Assembly (NCBI GenBank): GCA_963627615.1
Contig: CAVGBV010000099.1
Location: 1 to 6,918, forward strand
DNA length: 6,918 nucleotides
Source: Faecimorpha sp963627615
GTDB taxonomy: Bacteria; Bacillota; Clostridia; Lachnospirales; Bianqueaceae
Reading direction: 5' to 3'
Shown: in pieces, positions 1 through 5,802 of the stretch
Numbering within the stretch: position 1 is the first letter of the stretch
Layout: each line of letters begins with the position of its first letter
Notes under the pieces: model-generated
Databases searched by the model: none
Told to the model about the DNA's origin: nothing
What the model saw: only the letters and a program-made list of their open reading frames with translations
Position numbers and translations under genes: made by a program

Positions 1-414
1 CATAGTATATCTGGTGGTATTGAATGCACACGTAGAAATGTAAATAATTTGCTTATGCAGAATGGAAATTATTATATTTATATGAGCTGCTTGTTCTGGA
101 CGCAGTATACAAAAACGTTGAAAAAGATAATGACGAATATAGAAAATGATTATAGTAGTATATTCAATGAGAAAATACATACAGACAAAATGGTATCAGA
201 AATAAATGACTGTATAAAGTTAACAGAGTTCGTGAATAATATTGTGCTTAAAGCAAAGATAAAGAAGGAAGAATTGACTGAGAAACAAAAAAAGATAATT
301 AATGATTGTTTAGACGAAATCAATAAAAAACTATGTCAGTATGTGGAATCGTTAAAGTATAACTTTGAAGCTTCAAAGTTATTTTTAAATGGACAGGACG
401 TTTTGAAGCAATGA
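1..414 (+). CDS. C-terminal part of an unrecognised protein, 5' end outside the window
   Basis: The reading frame is open from the first base of the window (137 codons) and ends at TGA 412-414, so the gene starts upstream. A TTG at 49 could serve as a start, but no Shine-Dalgarno sequence precedes it and the frame stays open above it. The visible protein is rich in Lys, Ile, Asn and Glu. After residue 50 it looks almost entirely alpha-helical, with runs such as EELTEKQKKI that suggest a coiled coil. I see no catalytic motif, membrane segment or signal peptide, and I do not recognise a family. The DNA is much more AT-rich than the genes to its right and it abuts a transposase fossil, so acquisition by transfer is plausible (inference). 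The stop codon lies right at the left edge of that fossil, so the native C-terminus may have been altered by the insertion. Confidence 0.55.
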   Translation, partial: HSISGGIECTRRNVNNLLMQNGNYYIYMSCLFWTQYTKTLKKIMTNIENDYSSIFNEKIHTDKMVSEINDCIKLTEFVNNIVLKAKIKKEELTEKQKKIINDCLDEINKKLCQYVESLKYNFEASKLFLNGQDVLKQ

Positions 415-567
415 CGTAATATTTTCCGCGAAGTATGAGAAATAGGTGATTTATGAAAAGATAAAAATGGATATAGGACGAATAATAAGAAAACTATGCG
501 AATGGGGAGAAAAGAAATTATAGAAGCAAAATTTGTCTCGACTGGGTCTATGAATAAAAGTCTGTAA
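413..567 (+). pseudogene. tnpA: Decayed fragment of IS200/IS605-family transposase TnpA
   Basis: Read from 416 in one frame, the sequence gives VIFSAKYEK, a TAG, then VIYEKIKMDIGRIIRKLCEW. This matches the N-terminal part of IS200-type TnpA (family pattern roughly VFAPKYRRQVIYG, then DIG.ILRKLCE). The frame then shifts: IIEAK is read from codon 517 in another frame, and CLDWVY from 534 in the third. This last piece sits where the family has C.DHVHM. The HUH motif (His-X-His, the metal ligands of this Y1 transposase) therefore reads Trp-Val-Tyr and is destroyed. Two internal stops, two frameshifts and the loss of everything after the HUH motif make this a dead remnant of about 50 residues out of roughly 150. 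A possible trace of the C-terminus (REYETF, compare REYEDPF in the family) is readable near 595-615 but is weak. Identification rests on my memory of the family pattern. Confidence 0.72.
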
Positions 568-650
568 ATAAGTACTTCTATGATAATAGTTAGCGAGAGT
601 ATGAAACTTTTTCCGATTCTATAAGACGTGTAAGCGTATCCATTTACCTT

Positions 651-682
651 CAAAAACCGAGCAGATGTCTGCTCGGTTTTTG
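651..682. terminator. Bidirectional rho-independent terminator
   Basis: A perfect 15-base inverted repeat: CAAAAACCGAGCAGA (651-665) and TCTGCTCGGTTTTTG (668-682), two bases apart. The GC core CCGAGCAGA is flanked by A5 on one side and T5 on the other, so it works in both directions. It lies 24 bases beyond the stop codon of the minus-strand AraC-family gene and can also stop transcription arriving from the left. Confidence 0.9.
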
Positions 683-706
683 ATTATACCATTCTTAGAA
701 TGGAGA

Positions 707-1606
707 TTACTTAGACAGCCGCCGGAATTCCAGTGGAGAGACACCATAGACTTCCGCAAATACTTTGGCGAATTTTCCTTGATTTTCATACCCCACTGTA
801 CTTGCGATCTCAATGACCTTAAGGTTGGTGGATTCCAGCAGCTCGGCTGCTTTTTCCATTCGTTTTTTTCGAAAGTAGTTCAGGTAACTGTCGCCGAGGA
901 TCCCTTTTACATAGAACTTGAAGCTGCTCTCGCTGATGCCGAACCGATTCGCCAATTCTTTCGCGGTGATCCGCCTTGTCAGGTCGCTTAGAATCAGAGC
1001 TTCCGCTTCCTTTACAATAGCGATCTGTGACCTTGTGAAATAGGTATCCGTTTCGGTTTCTGTGGGCATGGACATTATTTCATGGAGGAGGCGTACAGTC
1101 AGATACCGCAGCGCTCCGATTTCCGGGTCGTCCTTTCCGGCCCAAGCGTCCGTCACAAGCGCATGGAGCGTATCATTCATCTGGTGCAGGTACAGACCGT
1201 CCCTTCCGCAGAATACATCTACGATTTGTTCCAAGGAGATCCCCATTTCCGAGAGAAAGTCCCGTCCATTCGCATTGTGCAGGATATCCAGATCCAGATA
1301 GAGCTGAATCCCTTCATATAGCTTCCCCGGGTAATAGAAGTCTTTGGTAGGCAAAACGGTGCTGATACAGACTTGATTTTCCTTAACAATCGCATACCGA
1401 TTCTGCGCAAGGGAAGCCTCGCATCGGCCATGAATGCAAAAATTCAGGATCAGCATTCGTTCGCCAAAGATGGAGCTGTCTCCTTTTTCCCAGCTGCTTG
1501 CATAGATCTCGTTGAACGAAATTCGAATACCCGGCGCCAATGTGTAGAGGTCCAACTGTCCTTCGGTTCCCTTATGAAGTGTGAAATGCTGACTTTGAAT
1601 GTTCAT
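707..1606 (-). CDS. AraC/XylS-family transcriptional regulator
   Basis: The protein has 299 residues, a normal length for a two-domain AraC regulator. The N-terminal part (about 1-180) has no strong motif beyond an NFCIHGRCE stretch at 55-63, which resembles the sensing domain of PchR-like members. The C-terminal part is a typical double helix-turn-helix DNA-binding domain. The first helix-turn-helix is around 213-235 (ITAKELANRFGISESSFK). The second is around 262-285, followed by the signature YGVSPLEFRR at 287-296. The ATG at 1606 is the first start after an upstream in-frame stop, but no good Shine-Dalgarno sequence precedes it, so the true start could lie slightly inside. The gene is divergent from feoAB, with 168 bases between the two starts. 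Control of feo or of another iron-related function is a positional guess; no ligand can be inferred. It ends on the shared terminator at 651-682. Confidence 0.92.
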   Translation of the reverse strand: MNIQSQHFTLHKGTEGQLDLYTLAPGIRISFNEIYASSWEKGDSSIFGERMLILNFCIHGRCEASLAQNRYAIVKENQVCISTVLPTKDFYYPGKLYEGIQLYLDLDILHNANGRDFLSEMGISLEQIVDVFCGRDGLYLHQMNDTLHALVTDAWAGKDDPEIGALRYLTVRLLHEIMSMPTETETDTYFTRSQIAIVKEAEALILSDLTRRITAKELANRFGISESSFKFYVKGILGDSYLNYFRKKRMEKAAELLESTNLKVIEIASTVGYENQGKFAKVFAEVYGVSPLEFRRLSK

Positions 1607-1691
1607 GTGACTATTTTACCATCAACGACATGGATTCGCAAGGAGCGGTAGACAATCCGATGCTAAATGGGCCTAAATTCAGCAAATGGAT

Positions 1692-1720
1692 TTTACAGCC
1701 TTCTTGTTTTATGGTACATT
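1692..1720 (+). promoter_or_regulatory. Candidate feoAB promoter (extended -10)
   Basis: TTTACA (1692-1697, five of six matches to the -35 consensus) is followed after exactly 17 bases by TACATT (1715-1720, four of six), which is preceded by TGG, an extended -10 element. The predicted transcript start is near 1727, about 48 bases before the feoA ATG. Sequence match only. Confidence 0.5.
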
Positions 1721-1728
1721 AATATGCG

Positions 1729-1744
1729 GTTAGAAGTGGCTAAC
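1729..1744. promoter_or_regulatory. Dyad GTTAG-N6-CTAAC, candidate operator for feoAB
   Basis: GTTAG (1729-1733) and CTAAC (1740-1744) form a perfect inverted repeat directly after the predicted transcription start, a position where a bound repressor would block transcription. The half-sites resemble those of DtxR/IdeR-type iron regulators (GGTTAG...CTAACC), although the spacing here is wider than in the classical IdeR box. I see no Fur-type box (GATAATGATTATCATT-like) in this gap. Assignment to a DtxR-type regulator is inference. Confidence 0.4.
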
Positions 1745-1774
1745 TACATATTGCCTAGATCAGGAGGTTGGGAC

Positions 1775-2011
1775 ATGAACGCTATTACGCTTTCCGATGC
1801 AAAGCCAGACAGTCGGTATTGTATTCTGGAAATAAAGGAAGAAAACCGCTTAGTGAACCGGCTGTCCTCGATGGGACTGCTCTGCGGCAGCGCCATTGAG
1901 ATCTGTCAGAATTACAGGAAACAGCCTGTTTTGCTTTTCGCCAGGGACACGCTGATTGCCATTGGCCGGGAAGAAAGTAAAAAAATCATGGTGGGAGGTG
2001 CCATGCAATGA
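1775..2011 (+). CDS. feoA: Ferrous iron transport protein A (FeoA)
   Basis: A 78-residue cytosolic protein with the SH3-like FeoA fold that assists the FeoB permease. Family features visible are RLSSMGL at 29-35, followed by a G.AIEI strand, and then the C-terminal part RDTLIAIGREESKKIMV, which matches the usual FeoA ending (ALG...A..I.V). I chose the ATG at 1775 because AGGAGG (1762-1767) lies 7 bases before it. An upstream start at 1667 would add 36 residues across the promoter region, has no ribosome binding site, and gives an N-terminus without FeoA similarity. The stop overlaps the feoB start as ATGA (2008-2011), so the two genes are translationally coupled. Confidence 0.93.
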   Translation: MNAITLSDAKPDSRYCILEIKEENRLVNRLSSMGLLCGSAIEICQNYRKQPVLLFARDTLIAIGREESKKIMVGGAMQ

Positions 2012-3909
2012 GTCGCTGTGAAGCTTGTGCATCCAGTAAAAAGTGTAAATACAATGGCAGCAGCCAGCTTTATAAAAAGGATGATGGAACGCCGGTCGTT
2101 GCTCTGCTGGGGCAGCCCAACTCCGGTAAGTCCACCATCTTCAACATGATGACCGGTTCCCATCAGCATGTGGGAAACTGGCCGGGCAAAACCGTCGACC
2201 AAAAGGAAGGCGAATGCAAATGGAACGGTCAGCGGATGATCCTGGCGGACCTTCCGGGCAGCTACTCGCTGTCTGCTGGTTCCGATGAAGAGGTCATCAC
2301 ACGGGGTTATATTGCCTCAGGAAACGCGGATCTTGTGCTGGTAATGGCGGATGCTTCCTAGCTGAAGCGCAGCCTGTATATGCTGGCGGATTTTGTGGGA
2401 ACGAAGGTTCCGGCGATTCTGGTTCTCAATATGATGGATGTGGCAAAGGGACAGGGTATTGACATCGATACGGTAGCGTTATCAAAGAAACTGGGGATTC
2501 CGGTCGTTCCGATGTCGGCCATCCGGAAAAAGGATTACCGTGGACTCTATGAGTGCATCGAGACAGCCCTCACGCAGAAGCCTGTTATTGCGGGAGAGGC
2601 CATGAATACCGCAAAGGAGAAGATGGCTTATATCGATGATTTGCTGAATGGAGTCATCACAGCGGAAAAGGATGCGAACAGCGCTTTCAGTAAATTTGAC
2701 AGGCTGGCTCTGTCGCCTGTTCGCGGAAAGCTGAAGGCATTTGGAATCATTTTGGTGATTTTCCTGTTGGCGATGATCTTCTCCGGCATCGTATCCGGCA
2801 TAGCCTCAGCTGTGCTGACACCTCTCAGCGGAGTACTCCGCAGCGCTATGGAAGCGATCTCCGTTCATCCTCTGCTCATTTCCCTTATCTGCGATGTGCT
2901 CATCAATGTGCTGTATTTTGCGTTGATGATGGCATCCTTTGTGCTGGGTATTACCCTGGGCTTCAACCTGATGGAGGAGAGCGGCTATCTCGCCCGTATC
3001 TCGGTCCTGTTCGATCACACCATGTCCAAGGTTGGTCTGCAGGGGAAAACGATCATGCCGTTTTTCATGGGACTTGGCTGTACCATTGCAGGTACCACCG
3101 GTACCCGCGTGGTAGATAACTGGGGACAGCGGGTACTGGCTATCGCTATGAGCTGGGCCGTTCCCTGTGCGGCGACTCTTTCCGTCGTGCCTGCGATTGC
3201 TATCGCACTGTTTGGCAGCACCGGCGGATTCCTCGTCATTGTATCGATCTTCTTGTTCATGTTTCTGATGATGTGGGTGGTCTATAAGGTTTTTGGCGAT
3301 TCGCTTGCGCCCAAGGAGGAACGTGTGGGCCTTATTATGGAGCTGCCGCCATATCATAAACCAGCGTTTAAGAACACGCTGTATGTGACTTTCCAGCGCA
3401 CTCTGGATATTTTTCTGCGGGCCCTGCGGGTCATTTCTCTGGTATCCATTGTGTTCCTTGTGCTGACCTACGGTTTCGGCGGCAGCGCGGAAAACAGTAT
3501 CCTATATAAAATTGGTGTCTTGATTGAACCCGTGACCAGGTTCTTTGGTATGAAATGGCAGGCGTTCCTGGCGTTCTGCGCTTCGGCGATCTCCAAGGAG
3601 TCCCTGCTGGGTGTGCTGAATACCCTCTATGGTACCGGCGGCAGTTTGGTCAGTTCAACTTTTGGCGCCAAAGTTTCCGGTACAGCCGCGGCTGGTATCT
3701 CGGAGATTTTGTCCGCTAACTTTACCGGGGCGGAGGGATTGGCCTTTATCTTAGCGATTAGTTTTAATATGCCCTGCGTCAGCGCGTTGGCCGCAACCGC
3801 AAGAGAGACGCACTCGGTCAAATGGACGGCAAAGATTGGTGTATTCTATACCCTTGCGGCGCTGCTGATCGCCTGCATCGTTTATCACATTGGTTTGCTT
3901 ATTTTTTAA
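2008..3909 (+). pseudogene. feoB: Ferrous iron permease FeoB, interrupted by an in-frame amber codon
   Basis: FeoB moves Fe2+ across the cytoplasmic membrane, using a G-protein-like N-terminal domain. All G motifs are present: G1 GQPNSGKST (35-43), switch I VGNWPGKTV (55-63), G3 DLPG (81-84), G4 NMMD (141-144, usually NKxD), G5 SAI (170-172). The permease part, from about residue 235, has EESGYLAR, a core GLGCTIAGTTGTR (355-367), ELPPYH, SKESLLGVLNTLY (from 529) and NMPCVSALAA (from 587). Codon 118 is TAG (2359-2361), between G3 and G4, giving DAS-stop-LKRSLY; a glutamine codon CAG would restore a normal sequence. Both sides are in the same frame, with no other defect. The 117-residue first piece is an incomplete G domain. 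The downstream piece could restart at ATG 2380, but no Shine-Dalgarno sequence precedes it. The start at 2008 has GGGAGG (1993-1998). The N-terminus carries Cys 4, 7 and 13. With 633 codons it is somewhat shorter than E. coli FeoB. Confidence 0.9.
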
Positions 3910-3913
3910 TCAA

Positions 3914-3960
3914 AAAGCCCATCAAGGAAAGAAAAACTCTCCTGGATGGGCTTTCGTTTT
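3914..3960 (+). terminator. Rho-independent terminator after feoB
   Basis: AAAGCCCATC (3914-3923) pairs with GATGGGCTTT (3945-3954). An inner AGGA/TCCT pair (3925-3928 with 3940-3943) extends the stem, and a T-rich tail CGTTTTCCTT follows. It begins five bases after the feoB stop codon. Confidence 0.85.
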
Positions 3961-4023
3961 CCTTATTCAATTATGATCTGATCTCCTTCGTGAAAGCCTC
4001 CGATCAGAAACGGTGAGTCAGGA

Positions 4024-4357
4024 TCATAATGCGGCCTCGCCAATTCGTATCACGCGCCCCTCTCTTCTCGGTTTCGGAGCGGGATGCTTGTCACCCTCAC
4101 GGGCGTAGCCCAAAAGAAGCTGCATGACGGCATAATGGTCGGTGGGGATCTTCCACTGCCGCAAAATCTCCTGTCCGTAGGGGTCAGCAAAGGCCGTCCA
4201 GCCCTGACCGATATAGCAGGAGCCGATCCCCAGAGCATCCGCTACCAGCATCATATTTTTCGCCGCAACCGCACAATCATCCACAGAGAATAGATTGTTT
4301 CGCTTCAAACCGCCGAATGGAACGGCGGTGCAGAATGGTTTCCATTATATCAGGCAT
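4024..4357 (-). pseudogene. Nitroreductase-family protein with internal deletion and frameshift
   Basis: The family uses FMN to reduce small substrates with NAD(P)H, and members also act in peptide modification pathways. The start is clear: ATG at 4357-4355, preceded at 9 bases by GGAGG (4371-4367), overlapping the end of the radical SAM gene by 8 bases. It encodes MPDIMETILHRRSIRRFEAKQ, a textbook nitroreductase N-terminus, but soon reaches TGA at 4279-4277. The C-terminal part is in another frame from about 4300: VDDCAVAAKNMMLVADALG, then GSCYIG, WTAFADPYGQ and PKPRREGRVIRI, as expected for the last half of the family. The segment between (normally the helix after the RRS motif, the SANNQPW-like flavin-binding loop and the central strands) is missing. 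I estimate about 80-90 residues lost, compared with a usual 170-190. The C-terminal 94 residues could be made from TTG 4308, but would lack most of the flavin site. Confidence 0.85.
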
Positions 4358-5393
4358 CTTGTTTTACCTCCTTCCAACACTGGGGGTCTGCGGCGTAGAA
4401 GTTTCCGCCTTTCCCACTGGCTACAGCAGGGCATCCCCGGCAGAACGCCAGCAGCTCGCATTTGCTGCATTTCTCGAATTTTGTATAGTCCCGGTACTGT
4501 TCCATCTGACACACCCAAACATCTGCCAGCCGGTCAGTGAACACATTGGCAACTTTGCTGTTCTGTACTCGACGGCAGGCGTACACATCTCCGGTGGGGA
4601 GGATCGTCAGGTGGCAGTTGCCGCAGTTGCAGCCGCCGTAGATCATGCCGTCCTCCACGGTTTCGGGGATTTTGAATGCCCCGGTTTCGTACTCATACAG
4701 TGTCCACAGGTGGTCTTTCTTATTGAAGTAGGTCTTACAGCCTGCGGCCTTATATTCCTTGAATTTCCTGTCGCAGTCAGAGAGCAGCTGGCGGTAACGC
4801 AGCGGCTCGATACCAACATCCTTTTCTTCGCTGGTGGGGCAGTAACGGGCGAACGCAAAGACATTCACACCAGCCTCCACAACAGCGTCGATGATGCCGG
4901 GAACCTCGTCAATGTTCGTGCCGGAAACGGTGGTCATCACCACAGAGCGGATACCCGACCGATTGATACAGCCGATCTTCTCCAGCGTAATATCAAAGCT
5001 GCCGGGCTTGCGGAACCAGTCGTGGGTATCACGCAAACCGTCAATGGAAAGCTGGTATTTTTCGCATCCGTATTCTCTCAAGCGGCGGCATACCTCATCT
5101 GTCAGGTGGAACGGATTGCCAAGAATCGTAAATGGAACGCTGTGCTGCTTCATCAGCTCACACAGACGCCAAAAGTCCGGGTGCAGAATCGGATCGCCGC
5201 CAGTGATGTAAAAGTACGGAAGACGGTCATAGACCTTGCAGAAGTCCAGACAGTTATAGAAAGTGTCTTGCATTTGCTGCCATGACATCGCATCTGGCTT
5301 CTTGTTACAGTTTTCAGAGAAAATATAGCAGTGCTTGCACCGCTGGTCACATTCATCGGTGATGTGCCATTGAAAAGAAAAATACTGTTTCAT
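4350..5393 (-). CDS. Radical SAM/SPASM peptide maturase, ACGX-system type
   Basis: A 347-residue enzyme expected to use S-adenosylmethionine and iron-sulfur clusters to modify the small ACGX-repeat peptide encoded just upstream. The radical SAM cluster motif CxxxCxxC is Cys 15, 19 and 22 (CDQRCKHC), with the GGDP motif at 65-68 in the usual SAM-binding position. The C-terminal SPASM domain supplies ligands for auxiliary clusters: Cys 255, 257, 260, then G268 and Cys 273 (GDVYAC), then Cys 309, 312, 318, 321 and 339. All key cysteines are present, so this gene appears intact. The start ATG 5393 has GGGAG (5404-5400) six bases upstream. The nitroreductase start overlaps its 3' end, which contains that gene's ribosome binding site. 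Assignment to the ACGX group relies on the neighbouring peptide together with my recollection of a named family; the chemical modification is unknown to me. Confidence 0.9.
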   Translation of the reverse strand: MKQYFSFQWHITDECDQRCKHCYIFSENCNKKPDAMSWQQMQDTFYNCLDFCKVYDRLPYFYITGGDPILHPDFWRLCELMKQHSVPFTILGNPFHLTDEVCRRLREYGCEKYQLSIDGLRDTHDWFRKPGSFDITLEKIGCINRSGIRSVVMTTVSGTNIDEVPGIIDAVVEAGVNVFAFARYCPTSEEKDVGIEPLRYRQLLSDCDRKFKEYKAAGCKTYFNKKDHLWTLYEYETGAFKIPETVEDGMIYGGCNCGNCHLTILPTGDVYACRRVQNSKVANVFTDRLADVWVCQMEQYRDYTKFEKCSKCELLAFCRGCPAVASGKGGNFYAADPQCWKEVKQDA

Positions 5394-5412
5394 GGAATTC
5401 TCCCTGGTGTGA

Positions 5413-5466
5413 TGGGGCGTATTTCCGAAAGTGTAACATCAGTTGTCCTCTCGGAAATATGCCCCA
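5413..5466. repeat. Long intercistronic hairpin between the ACGX peptide and its maturase
   Basis: TGGGGCGTATTTCCGA (5413-5428) pairs with TCGGAAATATGCCCCA (5451-5466): a 16-base-pair stem with one imperfect pair and a 22-base loop. In the minus-strand transcript of the operon it lies between the peptide stop and the maturase ribosome binding site and has no T-run after it. It may act as a leaky stop or as a 3' stabiliser that keeps the peptide message more abundant than the maturase message. On the plus strand it is followed by AAGTTTTTTC, so it could also terminate antisense transcription. Confidence 0.75.
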
Positions 5467-5495
5467 AGTTTTTTCTTGGAGGTATCCCTTAGATT

Positions 5496-5621
5496 TTAAT
5501 GTTTGTCACCGGCGCCGCAGGCAGCGGGCTTCTCGGCGGGTTCGTCACTGGCGCCGCAAGCCGTAGCAGGAGCGGAAGCCTCTGCCTTTTTGTTCCAGCC
5601 AAAGAGATTCGAAAGAGCCAT
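5496..5621 (-). CDS. ACGX-repeat precursor peptide
   Basis: A 41-residue peptide with two copies of an ACG-x repeat, ACGA at 21-24 and ACGA at 34-37, in a Pro/Ala/Glu-rich linker (for example SDEPAEKPA). The N-terminus MALSNLFGWNKKAEASAPA probably serves as leader for the radical SAM enzyme; the repeats with Cys 22 and Cys 35 are the likely modification sites. The start is ATG 5621-5619, preceded at 8 bases by a perfect GGAGG (5634-5630). A longer frame from 5699 exists but lacks a ribosome binding site and would extend through the leader region. The gene is 102 bases upstream of the maturase on the same strand. This combination fits the group I know as the ACGX-repeat target peptides of a radical SAM/SPASM system. 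No protease or transporter gene is visible nearby, so whether the product is exported is open. Confidence 0.88.
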   Translation of the reverse strand: MALSNLFGWNKKAEASAPATACGASDEPAEKPAACGAGDKH

Positions 5622-5644
5622 AATTGTTACCTCCAGAGTGTATT

Positions 5645-5665
5645 CAGCGGGTGTTTCGCCCTCTG
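5645..5665. repeat. Leader hairpin upstream of the ACGX peptide
   Basis: CAGCGGG (5645-5651) and CCCTCTG (5659-5665) form a 7-base-pair stem with one mismatch and a 7-base loop, 10 bases upstream of the GGAGG of the peptide gene. It could shape translation or stability of the 5' leader; this is inference. Confidence 0.35.
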
Positions 5666-5673
5666 TACTTATC

Positions 5674-5701
5674 ATTTTACTCAGGATTTTTATTGGCACA
5701 A
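5674..5701 (-). promoter_or_regulatory. Candidate promoter of the ACGX operon
   Basis: On the minus strand, TTGTGC (5701-5696) and TAAAAT (5679-5674, five of six matches) are 16 bases apart, about 53 bases before the peptide ATG. A perfect TATAAT is also present further upstream (5790-5785, minus strand), but with only a weak -35 (CTTTTC) at 17 bases. Either could drive the operon. Confidence 0.35.
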
Positions 5702-5722
5702 GTACGCACTATTTTATTACTC

Positions 5723-5740
5723 AGTCACCTTTTTGTGACT
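5723..5740. repeat. Inverted repeat AGTCAC-N6-GTGACT, candidate operator
   Basis: AGTCAC (5723-5728) and GTGACT (5735-5740) are perfect inverted half-sites separated by CTTTTT, upstream of the better -35 candidate for the ACGX operon and downstream of the alternative TATAAT. An 18-base dyad in this place is compatible with a dimeric regulator binding site. Alternatively it is a short transcript hairpin. Confidence 0.35.
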
Positions 5741-5802
5741 CTTGGAGAGGCAATACTTATTTCTTGTAATTTTTAGTATGCTGCATTATAATTAGAGTGT
5801 AA

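Noticed and set aside
336..653. Minus-strand open frame with hydrophobic stretches
   Set aside because: It runs antisense across the end of the first gene and the IS200 fossil; hydrophobicity comes from AT-rich DNA, and no ribosome binding site is present.
1667..1774. Upstream start for feoA
   Set aside because: It would translate the promoter and dyad region, lacks a Shine-Dalgarno sequence and adds residues without FeoA similarity; ATG 1775 has AGGAGG.
1607..1774. Fur box upstream of feoAB
   Set aside because: No sequence close to the Fur consensus is present in the gap; the only clear dyad is GTTAG-N6-CTAAC.
2359..2361. Pyrrolysine or programmed readthrough at the feoB TAG
   Set aside because: No downstream recoding element is evident, the position is not a catalytic residue, and a single C to T change explains it; kept only as a remote alternative.
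2806..3357. Minus-strand open frame of 183 codons
   Set aside because: Antisense to the membrane part of feoB; His/Gln-rich low-quality translation typical of a shadow frame.
4317..5285. Long plus-strand open frame of 322 codons
   Set aside because: It is antisense to the radical SAM/SPASM gene, whose motifs are unmistakable on the minus strand; no ribosome binding site and no recognisable domain.
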